This document shows positions 28,762 to 37,773 of a DNA stretch of 64,000 bases, in pieces (the stretch's first letter is position 1; every line of letters starts with the position of its first letter). Location: the NCBI GenBank assembly GCA_019638525.1, contig JAHBTO010000003.1, forward strand, positions 550,802 to 614,801, written 5' to 3'. The stretch comes from Ferruginibacter sp. Its GTDB lineage: Bacteria; Bacteroidota; Bacteroidia; Chitinophagales; Chitinophagaceae. The notes under the pieces were generated by a model that was not told the origin of the DNA, did no database searches, and worked only from the letters and a program-made list of their open reading frames with translations. The translations under genes and the position numbers were made by a program.

Positions 28762-29379
28762 ATGAGGTATGCAATTGTAACTGTTTTTCTGCTAACGATG
28801 ATAATTGGCATATTTGTAAGCAACGTTGAAATGGAAATATATTTTGTTTCCAGTTTGTGTGTTCTTTTAATAGTCAATCAAATTTTTTGGGCAAACTCTG
28901 TTTGCAATAGGAAGTTGCAAGGAGAGGTTTATTTAAAACGCACCAAGGTTACTATTAAAGAAAGATACTTGAACGTTGTGGGAATAATTATTGTATCGGT
29001 GTACTATTGGTTGGATTCATCATTTGCAACATCGCTGTTTATTCTTTTTATTGCCTTATTGTCGTTATGGGTAATTAATAGCATCGTTTACAACGTAAGA
29101 AAGCCTTGGGTGTTATCAATAACAGAGAACTCTCTTTATGTAAATAAAGAAAGGTTAATGGAGAGAAATATTTCTGACATAACAGAAATTCAAAAAAGTA
29201 GTTTGTCAGATGAACTGATAATAAAATTTAAAAATAACGGAGATGAAGTAACTATTCCAATTTACTGGTTTGATAAAACCGAATTTGCTATTTTTTTAAA
29301 CCAGCTACAAAACTACTCAAGTGGAACTATTAGAGTCTCGGAGGATTTTAAAGGAAGAGATAATTTTTCTACTGCATAA
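28762..29379 (+). CDS. Four-helix membrane protein of unknown function, possible orphan immunity protein
   Basis: A 205-residue protein: four membrane segments (about 4-22, 27-46, 70-86 and 90-112), then a soluble C-terminal part (about 114-205) with alternating strands (WVLSITENSLYVNKERL, ELIIKFKNNGDEVTIPI) that resembles a small PH-like fold. I know no name for it. Its setting copies that of the first cassette: membrane protein, hairpin with GTGA loop, then a convergent XRE gene (here only its 3' part). I infer that it is an immunity gene left behind after loss of its toxin. The gene itself looks intact. Confidence 0.65.
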   Translation: MRYAIVTVFLLTMIIGIFVSNVEMEIYFVSSLCVLLIVNQIFWANSVCNRKLQGEVYLKRTKVTIKERYLNVVGIIIVSVYYWLDSSFATSLFILFIALLSLWVINSIVYNVRKPWVLSITENSLYVNKERLMERNISDITEIQKSSLSDELIIKFKNNGDEVTIPIYWFDKTEFAIFLNQLQNYSSGTIRVSEDFKGRDNFSTA

Positions 29380-29383
29380 CAAC

Positions 29384-29405
29384 AAAGCCCCGTGAGGGGC
29401 TTTTG
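29384..29405 (+). terminator. Hairpin terminator with GTGA loop after the second membrane protein
   Basis: An 8-bp stem AAAGCCCC/GGGGCTTT (29384-29391 with 29396-29403) closes a GTGA loop and ends in TTTTG. It starts five bases past the stop codon and has the same loop as the hairpin at 28.1 kb. Confidence 0.8.
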
Positions 29406-29409
29406 TATT

Positions 29410-29544
29410 TTACGAAGCGTGAGCTTTTTTAACTTTAAAATCTCTCAGTGCCATATCAAAAAGATTGAGGACAAAGTTTTTGTTATCGTCGGGCAGCTTG
29501 CTAATATCTTCCAAACGTTTTACAGCCTGCTTATCCAAAATCAT
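29410..29544 (-). pseudogene. C-terminal fragment of an XRE-type regulator
   Basis: A 44-residue frame beginning MILDKQAVKRLEDISKLPDD. It aligns with the C-terminal part of the XRE protein at 28119-28463, where the matching stretch is MLKRLNDISALPDKDREHIL. The helix-turn-helix is missing: seven bases upstream of the frame's ATG lies the end of a dispersed repeat. This is what remains of a second regulator gene. It could in principle still be translated, but without a DNA-binding domain. Confidence 0.75.
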
Positions 29545-29550
29545 TTTTTT

Positions 29551-29615
29551 TGCCGCCGTAGGTAACACTTCAGCCGCCATGAGATGTTGCCGCCGTCTCT
29601 GCCGCTGCAGGCAAG
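29551..29615. repeat. Truncated left end of the MITE-like element, copy C
   Basis: TGCCGCCGTAGGT at 29551-29563 and about 35 further bases match the left end of copy B almost exactly (through GATG..TGCCGCCGTCT). The match then stops, and a scrap of Rhs core sequence begins. The right half of the element is missing here. Confidence 0.75.
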
Positions 29616-29654
29616 CAATTTAGTGATGGAAGTGGATTAGAACTCTACGACCCC
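29616..29654 (+). pseudogene. Short Rhs-core remnant
   Basis: These 39 bases read [14 protein letters not shown] in one frame, matching the [20 protein letters not shown] stretch of the Rhs core at 26.8 kb. Nothing else of the gene is recognisable around it; repeat sequence lies on both sides. It is evidence for a second, now lost Rhs gene or tip cassette. Confidence 0.65.
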
Positions 29655-29663
29655 CGTCTGGCG

Positions 29664-30140
29664 CAAGTGTTCGGCTTTGCCGATCACTTGATGCCGTTTA
29701 GTTTTGCCCTGATTGTATCAGGGAATTGAAAAACAAAAGCTGATTATATTTGCCGAAGCTAAAATTGTATTCCTTAGCTATGGCTCGTGGCACAAAAAAC
29801 AAAATCCAATACAACTACTGTAAATAACCGCTGCATCTTTGAGCTGTAACTAAATTTCATATTATAAATACCGCACCTACGGCGCTCCATTAAATCTTCT
29901 TTTTTATTTTTTACCAAAAAATCTCCTCTACGAGTCTTAATCATCCGCCTCGTTTAGCTGCACACAAAACGAAATAACATTTCTACATTCAGGTACAAAA
30001 AATATTTTCAATTTTATTGCTTATGAAAGTGTTCTATGTTACAACGCAAAAAATATTTCTAAAAGCAACTTAATTTAATTATGATTTGGTAAGAACTCAA
30101 TATGTTGGTTGATGACAGGGCACGGCATATGGCAGCTTAA
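29664..30140. repeat. Dispersed repeat cluster C (hairpin module, R2 and decayed MITE end)
   Basis: Starts with the CAAGTG/CACTTG hairpin (29664-29690) and the perfect hairpin CCCTGAT-TGT-ATCAGGG (about 29708-29724), then an R2 unit (about 29728-29945) close to the copies at 26.1 and 34.7 kb. From about 30077 to 30136 a much-changed sequence (TTGGTAAGAACTCAATATG) still resembles the right half of the MITE-like element. The rest up to 30329 is AT-rich with no gene that I can see. Confidence 0.7.
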
Positions 30141-30329
30141 AAAACACATAGCCATCACCCTTAATAAAACTGGTTTTAACTATTAAGATTAAAACATTTA
30201 CCAACAACTACAGCGTGTTGTTGAAATGAAAATATCAATTAATTAACTGCGCCACTAATATTAAACCGGCACAGATATGCACCTGTATTAAGTTGCATAA
30301 CTATGCCGGCAAAAATGATGATAAAATGA

Positions 30330-31904
30330 TCAATCCAATCCGCCTTTTCTTGTTGGCGATTTCATCTCGGGCCACACACCCTGTTTACCCGTAAACGGGC
30401 TCACGGGTAGCACAGCTTTATCCCGTTTAAAGGTTGATGGATCTTCACTAGCCATATAAGCTAATACAGCAGTTAAAACTACATTCTTATAAAGGTCATC
30501 AAATACAAGCTTATCGTACGTATCAAGATTAGTATGCCAGGTGTTACTAAAATATCCCCAGCTTAAACTTCCTAATGAAAAACCAGGTGCACCTGCGGCT
30601 ACAAAAGATGCATTGTCTGTACCGCCACTGCTGGGTGTACCCGGAAAAGTTGTCTTGATATCTTTTTTCACTTCATTGGGAGCTGCATTCAGCCATCGTT
30701 GCAGGTATTCATAAGCATGTATAAAACCCTGGCCCGAAATACTTTCTATTCTTCCTGTACCATTATCCTGGTTAAAAGAAGCTTGTAGTTGTTTCATAAT
30801 TTCCGGGTGGTCTTCAGCAAAAGCTCTTGAACCGTTCAGCCCTTCTTCCTCACTTCCCCAATGTCCTACCAGGATGGTTCTTTTAGGATTTGGGTAAAAT
30901 TTTTTCAATAATCGCATGGCTTCCATCATCACTAAAGTTCCTGTTCCATTATCGGTGGCACCTGTACCACCATCCCATGAATCGAAGTGTGCCGATAATA
31001 ATATATACTCATCTGCTTTCTCCGAACCTTTAATTTCGCCAATAGTATTCCATGTAGGCTGTACACCTGTTTCTTTGCTATCGGTACGAATGTTTAATTT
31101 TACAGGAGTTCCGTTTTGTACCAACCTGTACACCAATCCGTAATCTTCCAACGAAATATCTACAGTTGGTATTGTTTTGGTATAGGCAGAAAAAATTTTG
31201 TCGGCGCCGTATTCTTTACTCCAGTAATTTGTAATTATACCTGCTGCTCCTGCTTTTTCAAGTTCCACTGGCAGCGTACGTGTATTAAATCCTGTTTTTG
31301 AAATTCTTTTTCTCCAGGCACTGGTTAAAGAATCCCGTTCATGATTCATTTTTTTTACAGATTCTTCTGTGCCATATTCTTTCCAGTCGGCATCGGGCCG
31401 GCCGGTTGGTTGCTCCATACTTATCATAACATACTTTCCTTTTACAGAAGGAAACCAGGCTGCAAAAGCTGCACTATCCACAAGGTCGGGTAGTATTACA
31501 ACATCTGCAGTTATGGTTTTGCCTTTAGTAGATGGGCACCATGCCAGTTGTGTACCGGCAAGTGTTTTAACCCATGGGGCAATCATGTCGATATGTGATA
31601 TCCCACGTTCCCAGCCACGCCATTCGCCCCATTTTTCATTGCGTGCATCTATACCCCAAGATTTATATTTAGCAACTGCCCATTCATTGGCCTGTTGCAT
31701 TTTGGGGGTTCCTACCAGCCTTGGGCCAATTTTGTCTAATAACTCATGAGCCAATTGTTTAAGTTGCGAATTGTTGGTTTCTTCATCCAGCATTTTTTGA
31801 ACGATGGGATCAAGTTTTTTTTGTGGTGGCGGTCCAAAATTAAATTGTGCATCTGCTGCCGAAATCAGCAACAGTAAACAAAAAGAAATAAAAAGTTTTT
31901 TCAT
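30330..31904 (-). CDS. Secreted M28-family aminopeptidase
   Basis: Exported zinc metallopeptidase, probably an aminopeptidase or carboxypeptidase that releases amino acids from peptides. The 524 residues begin with a signal peptide (about 1-19, SAADAQ). A PA-like inserted domain (about 130-240) precedes the peptidase. The five M28 metal ligands are all visible in order: SAHFDSW, GATDNGTG, GSEEEGLNGS, the Asp in FNQDNGTG, and the late His in WHTNLDTYDKL. The presence of all ligands suggests activity. It is a lone gene within the repeat-rich region but has the codon use and look of ordinary chromosomal genes, so the repeats probably lie around it and did not bring it. Confidence 0.92.
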   Translation of the reverse strand: MKKLFISFCLLLLISAADAQFNFGPPPQKKLDPIVQKMLDEETNNSQLKQLAHELLDKIGPRLVGTPKMQQANEWAVAKYKSWGIDARNEKWGEWRGWERGISHIDMIAPWVKTLAGTQLAWCPSTKGKTITADVVILPDLVDSAAFAAWFPSVKGKYVMISMEQPTGRPDADWKEYGTEESVKKMNHERDSLTSAWRKRISKTGFNTRTLPVELEKAGAAGIITNYWSKEYGADKIFSAYTKTIPTVDISLEDYGLVYRLVQNGTPVKLNIRTDSKETGVQPTWNTIGEIKGSEKADEYILLSAHFDSWDGGTGATDNGTGTLVMMEAMRLLKKFYPNPKRTILVGHWGSEEEGLNGSRAFAEDHPEIMKQLQASFNQDNGTGRIESISGQGFIHAYEYLQRWLNAAPNEVKKDIKTTFPGTPSSGGTDNASFVAAGAPGFSLGSLSWGYFSNTWHTNLDTYDKLVFDDLYKNVVLTAVLAYMASEDPSTFKRDKAVLPVSPFTGKQGVWPEMKSPTRKGGLD

Positions 31905-32078
31905 AATAATGTGAGTTGTTTTAGTAGTGCTTTCAAGTTACAAACAAATAAAAAATAGAAATTAAATTTATGATAGACGGTTCATTTTTAAATAAATTTG
32001 ATAGGCAGAATTGAGCCGATTAAATCATTTATTAATCCCTGGTATTACACCCACCGCTTTATGTTGTTGCCAATTAGT

Positions 32079-34589
32079 TTAATTGGCTTGATTTTTTTTA
32101 CCGATAGAAATTACCAATTCCCCGGTTTTTAAATGAGGCGTATTAGCAGTGAGAATAAGCTTACTTGTTTTCTTATTGGTTTTAAGTAAAAAGCTTGCTA
32201 TACCGGCTTCGGCATTTACAGTTGCCGGGCTTACAATTGAAGCATCTCCATCAATTTTTAAAGTAATGGGTAGCGATGCATTATTTACTAACCTGTTTTT
32301 TGCATCCATTATGCTGGCATATACAAATACCAAATCATCAGTATTGGCTTGTAATGCTTTTCCATTTTCGGCAATTTGTATTTCTATCTTTTCGGCATTG
32401 CCGGGGGTAGTAATGCTATCGGTACATACTATTTTTTCACCTGCATAACCTACGGCTTTTAGTGTACCCGGTATAAATTTTATTGCGTTAAAAGTAAAGG
32501 GTGGATGATTTAAATGATTGGCATTACCAGCATCAAATGGGTTGCCTCCTGTTTCCAGGTTGTTGCCATATCCGGTTTCGGGCCCGCTATCGGGTTTTTG
32601 TTTACCAATTAATTTATCGTTTACATACAATGCCACTTCATCACAATTACTATATACAACTACATTATTCCATTTATTGGGTTGTTGCCAGTAATGAGCT
32701 ATTGAAATCATGGGGCCTGTTGGTACAAGTGATGATTTATTTATTAAGATATCTCGTTGGCTCTGGAAAAAATAATAAGAAAATTTTGGAATCCTAAAAA
32801 TATCTGCCACACCCCAGCCTTCAATGCCAACCATAAGCCCGGCAAGCCCGTCAAAAAATGCCCAGTTTAAATCGCCTATGGCCCTGGGATAAGATTTGCG
32901 GTTTTTATTATGCTCCCATTGCAGGTTCCATGCTTGTTGTAAAAGTGCATCCTGTCCGTTTGCTCTTAATTGTCTTGTGGTGCTGTTTCCACCACCAAAC
33001 TCGTAATCGCCATATTCTCTAATTAAAAATGCATTGTTGGGATAAGTTGTATTGTTTCTTGCACCGGGGTCGTCATTCCAGTCATCATAAGGTACATCAT
33101 AGCAGGCTTTTTTAAAATAACTATCGCCACTGGTATAAAAATTTTTTCTGTTTCCCCACTCTTCCTTTGCAACAGTTACTTGCTGGCACCTGAATTCAGC
33201 AGGAGGGTAAGCTTCGTTTAAACTTACTTCCCAAAGCAGTATGCTGGCATGATTCCTGTCTCTGCGAATGGTTTGCCTTATATCAGAAAAAACATGATTT
33301 TGAAAACTGCTGTCTTTATTGTAAAACTGCCAACCCGGAATTGTATTAACTATCAACAGGCCCAGTTCATCGGCAGCTTTTAAAAAAGAAGGGTCGGGAG
33401 GATAATGACCGGTACGTACACAGTTCATGCCGGCATTTTTTATCAGCCATGCATCCCTGTAATTTGCATTTTCCGAAATTGCATTGCCTATATAAGGATA
33501 ATTCTGGTGCCTGTTAGTACCGGTAATTCTTGTTGGGATACCGTTAATCAATAATCCTTTTTCTTTTGATATTTCAAAACTTCTAATGCCTATTTGTGTT
33601 AGCATGCTATCCACTATTTTTTCTTTTTGAACAACAAAAGTTTGAAGTGTATATAAGTTAGGATGATTGGGATGCCATAGTGCCGGGTTTTTCACATTCA
33701 TCCCCTGGTTAGCTGTAAACTGCATACCTGCTTCAATTGTATTAACACCGCTAATAACAGTGCTAACGTTTATTCCATTTTTATCAAGCAATATTTGTTT
33801 TAGCTGAAAACTTTGCCGGTTATTAAAATGATTTACAATTTTGGTTTGTATTGAAATATTTGCAAAATGGGTATTAACCTGGGGATAGCTTACAAAAATA
33901 CCACCACCATCTTTTGTTTCTGTGCCGATGGGGGAGCTGATGTGTAATGGGTTTTTAATAATGAGCCAGGTATTCCTGTAAATACCGGAGTAATAAATAA
34001 AGTCGAGTTTTTGTACCGGCTTACCGGGAGGCACTAATGGATTTGCCCTATTATCTAACCTCACATAAATGGTATTGACTTTATCAAAATGTACAAGTTT
34101 TGTTATATCCAGCTCAAAAGGAAGGTAACCACCGGTATTTCTTTTTATAAATTTTCCATTTAACCAAATGTCGGCAACCTGCATGGCGCCTTCAAAATAA
34201 ATTGAAATGTTTTTATGGCGATTTGATTTGCTGATGTGGAAAGATTTTTTATACCAGGCAATTCCTTCCCTGGGTTTTACAATAACCAATGGCTCGGGAA
34301 AAGCAATATGTGGCAGTTGCACTTTTTTCCAGTGTAGATGCTGAAGTGGCTGCAGCAACTCCCTGATGTTTTTATTTATTTTGTTTCCGCTATCGCTGAT
34401 ATTTACTTCTTCGGTTAAGAACTGATCATTCCATTTGTTGCCCAATTTCCTGGTTGAGTCAATTTTTTCTTTTGTGGCAAATTCGATTCCTATAAATTGC
34501 CAGTGATTATTAAAAGATATTTTTTGAGCATATAAACAGGTAGATGAAAAATTAATTATGATAAGCAATATGAAGAATCGATGGTTCAT
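32079..34589 (-). CDS. Glycoside hydrolase family 2 protein (beta-galactosidase-like)
   Basis: Exported glycosidase acting on beta-linked sugars; the exact substrate is not certain. The 836 residues start with a signal peptide (about 1-22, CLYAQ). The sugar-binding jelly roll (about 85-215) has WYKKSFHI and the IWLNGKF motif; an immunoglobulin-like domain (about 220-340) and the TIM barrel (about 345-640) follow. The acid/base is likely Glu459 in LLWEVSLNEAYP; the nucleophile is probably Glu525 in LIREYGDYEFGG. A DUF4982-like and a further Ig-like domain fill the C-terminus. There is no SusC/D pair next to it. Confidence 0.88.
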   Translation of the reverse strand: MNHRFFILLIIINFSSTCLYAQKISFNNHWQFIGIEFATKEKIDSTRKLGNKWNDQFLTEEVNISDSGNKINKNIRELLQPLQHLHWKKVQLPHIAFPEPLVIVKPREGIAWYKKSFHISKSNRHKNISIYFEGAMQVADIWLNGKFIKRNTGGYLPFELDITKLVHFDKVNTIYVRLDNRANPLVPPGKPVQKLDFIYYSGIYRNTWLIIKNPLHISSPIGTETKDGGGIFVSYPQVNTHFANISIQTKIVNHFNNRQSFQLKQILLDKNGINVSTVISGVNTIEAGMQFTANQGMNVKNPALWHPNHPNLYTLQTFVVQKEKIVDSMLTQIGIRSFEISKEKGLLINGIPTRITGTNRHQNYPYIGNAISENANYRDAWLIKNAGMNCVRTGHYPPDPSFLKAADELGLLIVNTIPGWQFYNKDSSFQNHVFSDIRQTIRRDRNHASILLWEVSLNEAYPPAEFRCQQVTVAKEEWGNRKNFYTSGDSYFKKACYDVPYDDWNDDPGARNNTTYPNNAFLIREYGDYEFGGGNSTTRQLRANGQDALLQQAWNLQWEHNKNRKSYPRAIGDLNWAFFDGLAGLMVGIEGWGVADIFRIPKFSYYFFQSQRDILINKSSLVPTGPMISIAHYWQQPNKWNNVVVYSNCDEVALYVNDKLIGKQKPDSGPETGYGNNLETGGNPFDAGNANHLNHPPFTFNAIKFIPGTLKAVGYAGEKIVCTDSITTPGNAEKIEIQIAENGKALQANTDDLVFVYASIMDAKNRLVNNASLPITLKIDGDASIVSPATVNAEAGIASFLLKTNKKTSKLILTANTPHLKTGELVISIGKKNQAN

Positions 34590-34670
34590 ATTTATATTAA
34601 GTGTACTAACCCCGAAGTTTTATTGCTAAAAGTACTATTTATCAATTATTAAAGTAACAATAAAGCTTTC

Positions 34671-35149
34671 TGCCGCCGTAGGTAACACCGTTTAGTTTCG
34701 CCCTGATTGTATCAGGGAAATTAAAAACAAAAGATGATTATATTTACCGAAGCTAAATTTGTATTCCTTAGCTATAGCTCGTGGCACAAAAACAAAATCC
34801 AATACTACTACTGTAAGTAACCGCTGCATCTTTGAGCTGTAACTAAATTTCAAATTATAAATACCGCACCTACGGCGCTCCATTAAATCTTCTTTTTTAT
34901 TTTTTACCATAATATCGCCTCTACGAGGCTTACTTTTGCCATCGTAGGTAGGTGCCGCTGTCTGCCTGCCCGCCGGTAGGCAAGGTTTTTAACCAACGGC
35001 ACAGCATGCTGTTACTTTCTGAAGCATAAAATAAATTATGTACTTTGCTTCAAAGGATTCTGTTATTGAACTTTTTTATTTAAGGCTTTATTTAATTAAG
35101 AATTGGTAAGATCTCAATACGCCGCTGGTCGAAGGCCAGGCGGCGGCAG
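34671..35149. repeat. Dispersed repeat cluster D (MITE left end, R2 unit, truncated MITE-like element)
   Basis: Begins with 18 bases of the MITE left end (TGCCGCCGTAGGT, 34671-34683), joined directly to the CCCTGAT/ATCAGGG hairpin and a full R2 unit (about 34716-34936). A second MITE-like element then starts with TGCCATCGTAGGT (34937-34949) and runs through the GC hairpin to about 35149, where the right inverted repeat is missing. The junctions show recombination between repeat modules. An open frame on the minus strand (34692-34910) is not kept in the other copies and is probably not a gene. Confidence 0.78.
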
Positions 35150-35229
35150 AGGTTTTTAAAATAAATATTGTCATTTTTAAATTTCAATAAGTTGTTAAAA
35201 GAAAATGGTTAGTTCTCAAATCAATACTA

Positions 35230-35766
35230 ATGGCAAAGAAAGAATTACAGGCATTAGTTGCAGAACAAAAAATACTGAACAGGATTTATGTTATCCGTGG
35301 AGAAAAGGTTATGTTGGATAAAGACCTGTCAGAGATGTATGGTGTGGAAACAAGGGTTTTAAATCAGAGTATCAAAAGGAATCTAAAACGCTTCCCGAAA
35401 GACTTTATGTTCCAGCTATCAGAAAAAGAGTTTAAAAACTTGATATCACAAAATGTGACATCAAGTTGGGGAGGTACAAGAAAGTTACCTTATGCTTTTA
35501 CAGAACAGGGTGTAGCCATGTTATCAAGTATTTTGAACAGCGATACAGCTATCGAAGTAAATATCAGGATAATCAGGGTATTTACAAAACTGAGAGAATA
35601 TGCACTTACACACAAAGAAATATTATTACAGCTTGCCAAGCTTGAAAAGGAAGTAAAAGGAAACAGCAAGGACATTGAAAATATTTTTATGGTGCTGAAA
35701 GAACTGTTAGCAAATGATGCAAAACCAACTCCCCGAAATAAAATAGGCTTTAAGCATTATGAATAA
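35230..35766 (+). CDS. ORF6N-domain protein
   Basis: A 178-residue protein with the phage-type ORF6N DNA-binding domain (about 10-125): KILNRIYVIRGEKVMLDKDL, the SEMYGVETRVLNQSIKRN stretch, FPKDFMFQLSEKE and RKLPYAFTEQGVAMLSSIL are the family's hallmarks. A coiled-coil-like helix (about 130-165) follows. Such genes are common in prophages and in Bacteroidota accessory regions; the role is usually unknown. It sits between repeat clusters D and E with no phage structural genes nearby, so it looks like a solitary cargo or relic gene. The reading frame is intact. Confidence 0.9.
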   Translation: MAKKELQALVAEQKILNRIYVIRGEKVMLDKDLSEMYGVETRVLNQSIKRNLKRFPKDFMFQLSEKEFKNLISQNVTSSWGGTRKLPYAFTEQGVAMLSSILNSDTAIEVNIRIIRVFTKLREYALTHKEILLQLAKLEKEVKGNSKDIENIFMVLKELLANDAKPTPRNKIGFKHYE

Positions 35767-35784
35767 GGCCAACGCTACAGCCGT

Positions 35785-35960
35785 TTTAGTTTTGCCCTGA
35801 TTGTACCAGGGAAATTAAAAACAAAAGATGATTAATTAGACCAACGCTAAATCTGTATTCCGATGTGTATTTGTAATGCTAGTTCCCCGATGCAATTGAG
35901 ATTGCATTAGAAGGCATCAAGTGATGCTGCGGAATACTTGTGCCATTTGTAAGTGCAGGT
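35785..35960. repeat. Dispersed repeat cluster E (partial)
   Basis: Holds a changed CCCTGAT..CAGGG hairpin and the first 50 bases of an R2 unit (to about 35860), then sequence with ATCAAGTGATGC that echoes the hairpin module. It is the last copy of this repeat family in the window. Confidence 0.65.
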
Positions 35961-36005
35961 TTGTTTTATATGAGACCTCGTAACTTTAAAATCAAATAAC
36001 AAAAA

Positions 36006-37697
36006 CTATCCTTTTTTATTTTTTTTCATTTTTGGTTTTGGTAAAGTTTTTTTGTTATCACCAGTTAAGGTAGATGCAAGTTTAACGGCTTCGTAGGCGT
36101 TTACAATGCCACCTGTTCTGCATAATTCGCTCATATCAACTTCTTCATCGGTGCCGGGTTTATCAACTTTTACTCCGGGGCTTTGTGCTGATTTTTCAAT
36201 CACATATTTTAATTGCCTGGCCGATAGGGTAGGAAAGTATTCAAGCGTTAATGCCGCAATACCCGCCACCAATGGGCATGCCATACTGGTGCCATCAAGT
36301 TTGCCATAATTTTTTCCACCCGGTAAGGTTGAGTATATCCTAACTCCCGGCGAAAAAACATCTACTTCTTTTTTTCCGTAATTGCTAAACGAAGCAACCA
36401 AACCATTTAATTTAGGATCGCCACTGGCGCCTACAGTGATTACATTTGCAGCCCTGCCGCCTTCTACATAATTAGGATTGGGAAAATTATCAGCAACATC
36501 CACATCTTTTGCATCGTTGCCGGCGGCATGCACTAGCAAAACATTTTTGCTATCGGCATAAGCAAATGCTTCATCTACCCATTTTTTTTGTGGCGAAAAA
36601 CTTTTTCCAAAACTCATGCTGATGATTTTTGCGCCATTATCAACTGCATAGCGTATGGCTAATGCAATATCCTTATCATGCTCATCGCCATCGGGCACCA
36701 CACGCAGGCTCATGATGCGTACATTATCGGCAATACCATCCATGCCCTTGCCATTATCCCTTGCGGCGGCAATAATGCCGGCGCAATGTGTTCCATGCAT
36801 AGGGTTGGCGTTCATCAAATTGTTGTTGCCATAATCCCTGTCGTTTAAATTATTTTCATCATCGCCTACAATTTCTTTACGATATGGTTTAGGCGGATTA
36901 TTTTTTGCATCGGCTTTTCTTATTTCTCCTTCAATATATTCAATGTATTCTTTAAGGCCTTCAATAAATTCGTTATTGGTTTGGTCAAGCATGTTGTTGG
37001 TCTTCATAATGCTTAAGAAATCGTTTTTTGCCCTGCGTTCGGCAAATGATTTTGTAACATACTGATCAAGTTCCCTTCCGGTAAATGTATCTTTAGCCAA
37101 TGCTTTTTTTAAGATGCTGTCGCTTTCAAGTAACTTGGTATGCAAATCTTTTAAAGCACCAATATCTACTGCCGAAAAATCTTCATCCTTGCCAAACGAG
37201 CCTTTTAATTCGGCTTTGGCTTTTAAAAACATTTCGTATTCGTACAGTTCGTCTTTACTTAGTTTCGATTTGTCAACTTCTTTGTTATCCCATTTATCTT
37301 TAAGGCCATAATATACCCGCCCTCTTTCGTCGCTGTCAACATTCACACTGCGGCCATCTTTGCCACCTAAAAAATTCCAGCCATGTACATCATCAATATA
37401 TCCGTTATGGTCGTCATCAATTCCATTGCCGGGTATCTCGCCGGGGTTAACCCACAATACCGGTTTTAAATCTTCATGCAATGTATCAATACCGGTATCT
37501 ATCACAGCTACCACTACGGTATTACTTTTTAAATTTTTGCTTTTTAAAAACTGGTATGCTTTTGCAGCGCTTACACCATTGTATCCATCTGTAGCCTTAT
37601 CCATCAGGTGCCAGCCATTGGGTACTGTATTGGTTTGTGCAAATGTTGTAATACTTAAGAATACAATGCCAAGCAAGCCTGTAGCGAATTTCTTCAT
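36006..37697 (-). CDS. Secreted S8-family serine protease (subtilase)
   Basis: Exported subtilisin-like endopeptidase. From ATG 37697 it has 563 residues with a signal peptide (about 1-21, TTFAQ). The triad is complete: Asp67 in VAVIDTGID, His301 in MHGTHCAG and Ser471 in GTSMACP. The distance between Asp and His is 234 residues, far longer than in subtilisin (about 30), owing to a charged helical insert (about 120-285, Lys/Asp/Glu-rich). The tail ends in a very basic Lys-rich stretch and has no sorting domain. The frame is open to 37748, but the shorter start restores the signal peptide. Substrate unknown. Confidence 0.92.
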   Translation of the reverse strand: MKKFATGLLGIVFLSITTFAQTNTVPNGWHLMDKATDGYNGVSAAKAYQFLKSKNLKSNTVVVAVIDTGIDTLHEDLKPVLWVNPGEIPGNGIDDDHNGYIDDVHGWNFLGGKDGRSVNVDSDERGRVYYGLKDKWDNKEVDKSKLSKDELYEYEMFLKAKAELKGSFGKDEDFSAVDIGALKDLHTKLLESDSILKKALAKDTFTGRELDQYVTKSFAERRAKNDFLSIMKTNNMLDQTNNEFIEGLKEYIEYIEGEIRKADAKNNPPKPYRKEIVGDDENNLNDRDYGNNNLMNANPMHGTHCAGIIAAARDNGKGMDGIADNVRIMSLRVVPDGDEHDKDIALAIRYAVDNGAKIISMSFGKSFSPQKKWVDEAFAYADSKNVLLVHAAGNDAKDVDVADNFPNPNYVEGGRAANVITVGASGDPKLNGLVASFSNYGKKEVDVFSPGVRIYSTLPGGKNYGKLDGTSMACPLVAGIAALTLEYFPTLSARQLKYVIEKSAQSPGVKVDKPGTDEEVDMSELCRTGGIVNAYEAVKLASTLTGDNKKTLPKPKMKKNKKG

Positions 37698-37773
37698 ACG
37701 TTTATTTTTAATAGTTGTAAAAATAAATGGTACTGCATGATAAGCCATACCGTTTATATTTATTTACAAAATT

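Noticed and set aside
34692..34910. A 72-residue minus-strand frame inside repeat cluster D
   Set aside because: The matching frame in the copy at 26.1 kb is frameshifted and ends early; it is a chance frame in a non-coding repeat.
25860..35960. Possible CRISPR array or prophage in the repeat-rich region
   Set aside because: Repeats are long, irregularly spaced and without short unique spacers; there are no cas, capsid, tail or integrase genes.
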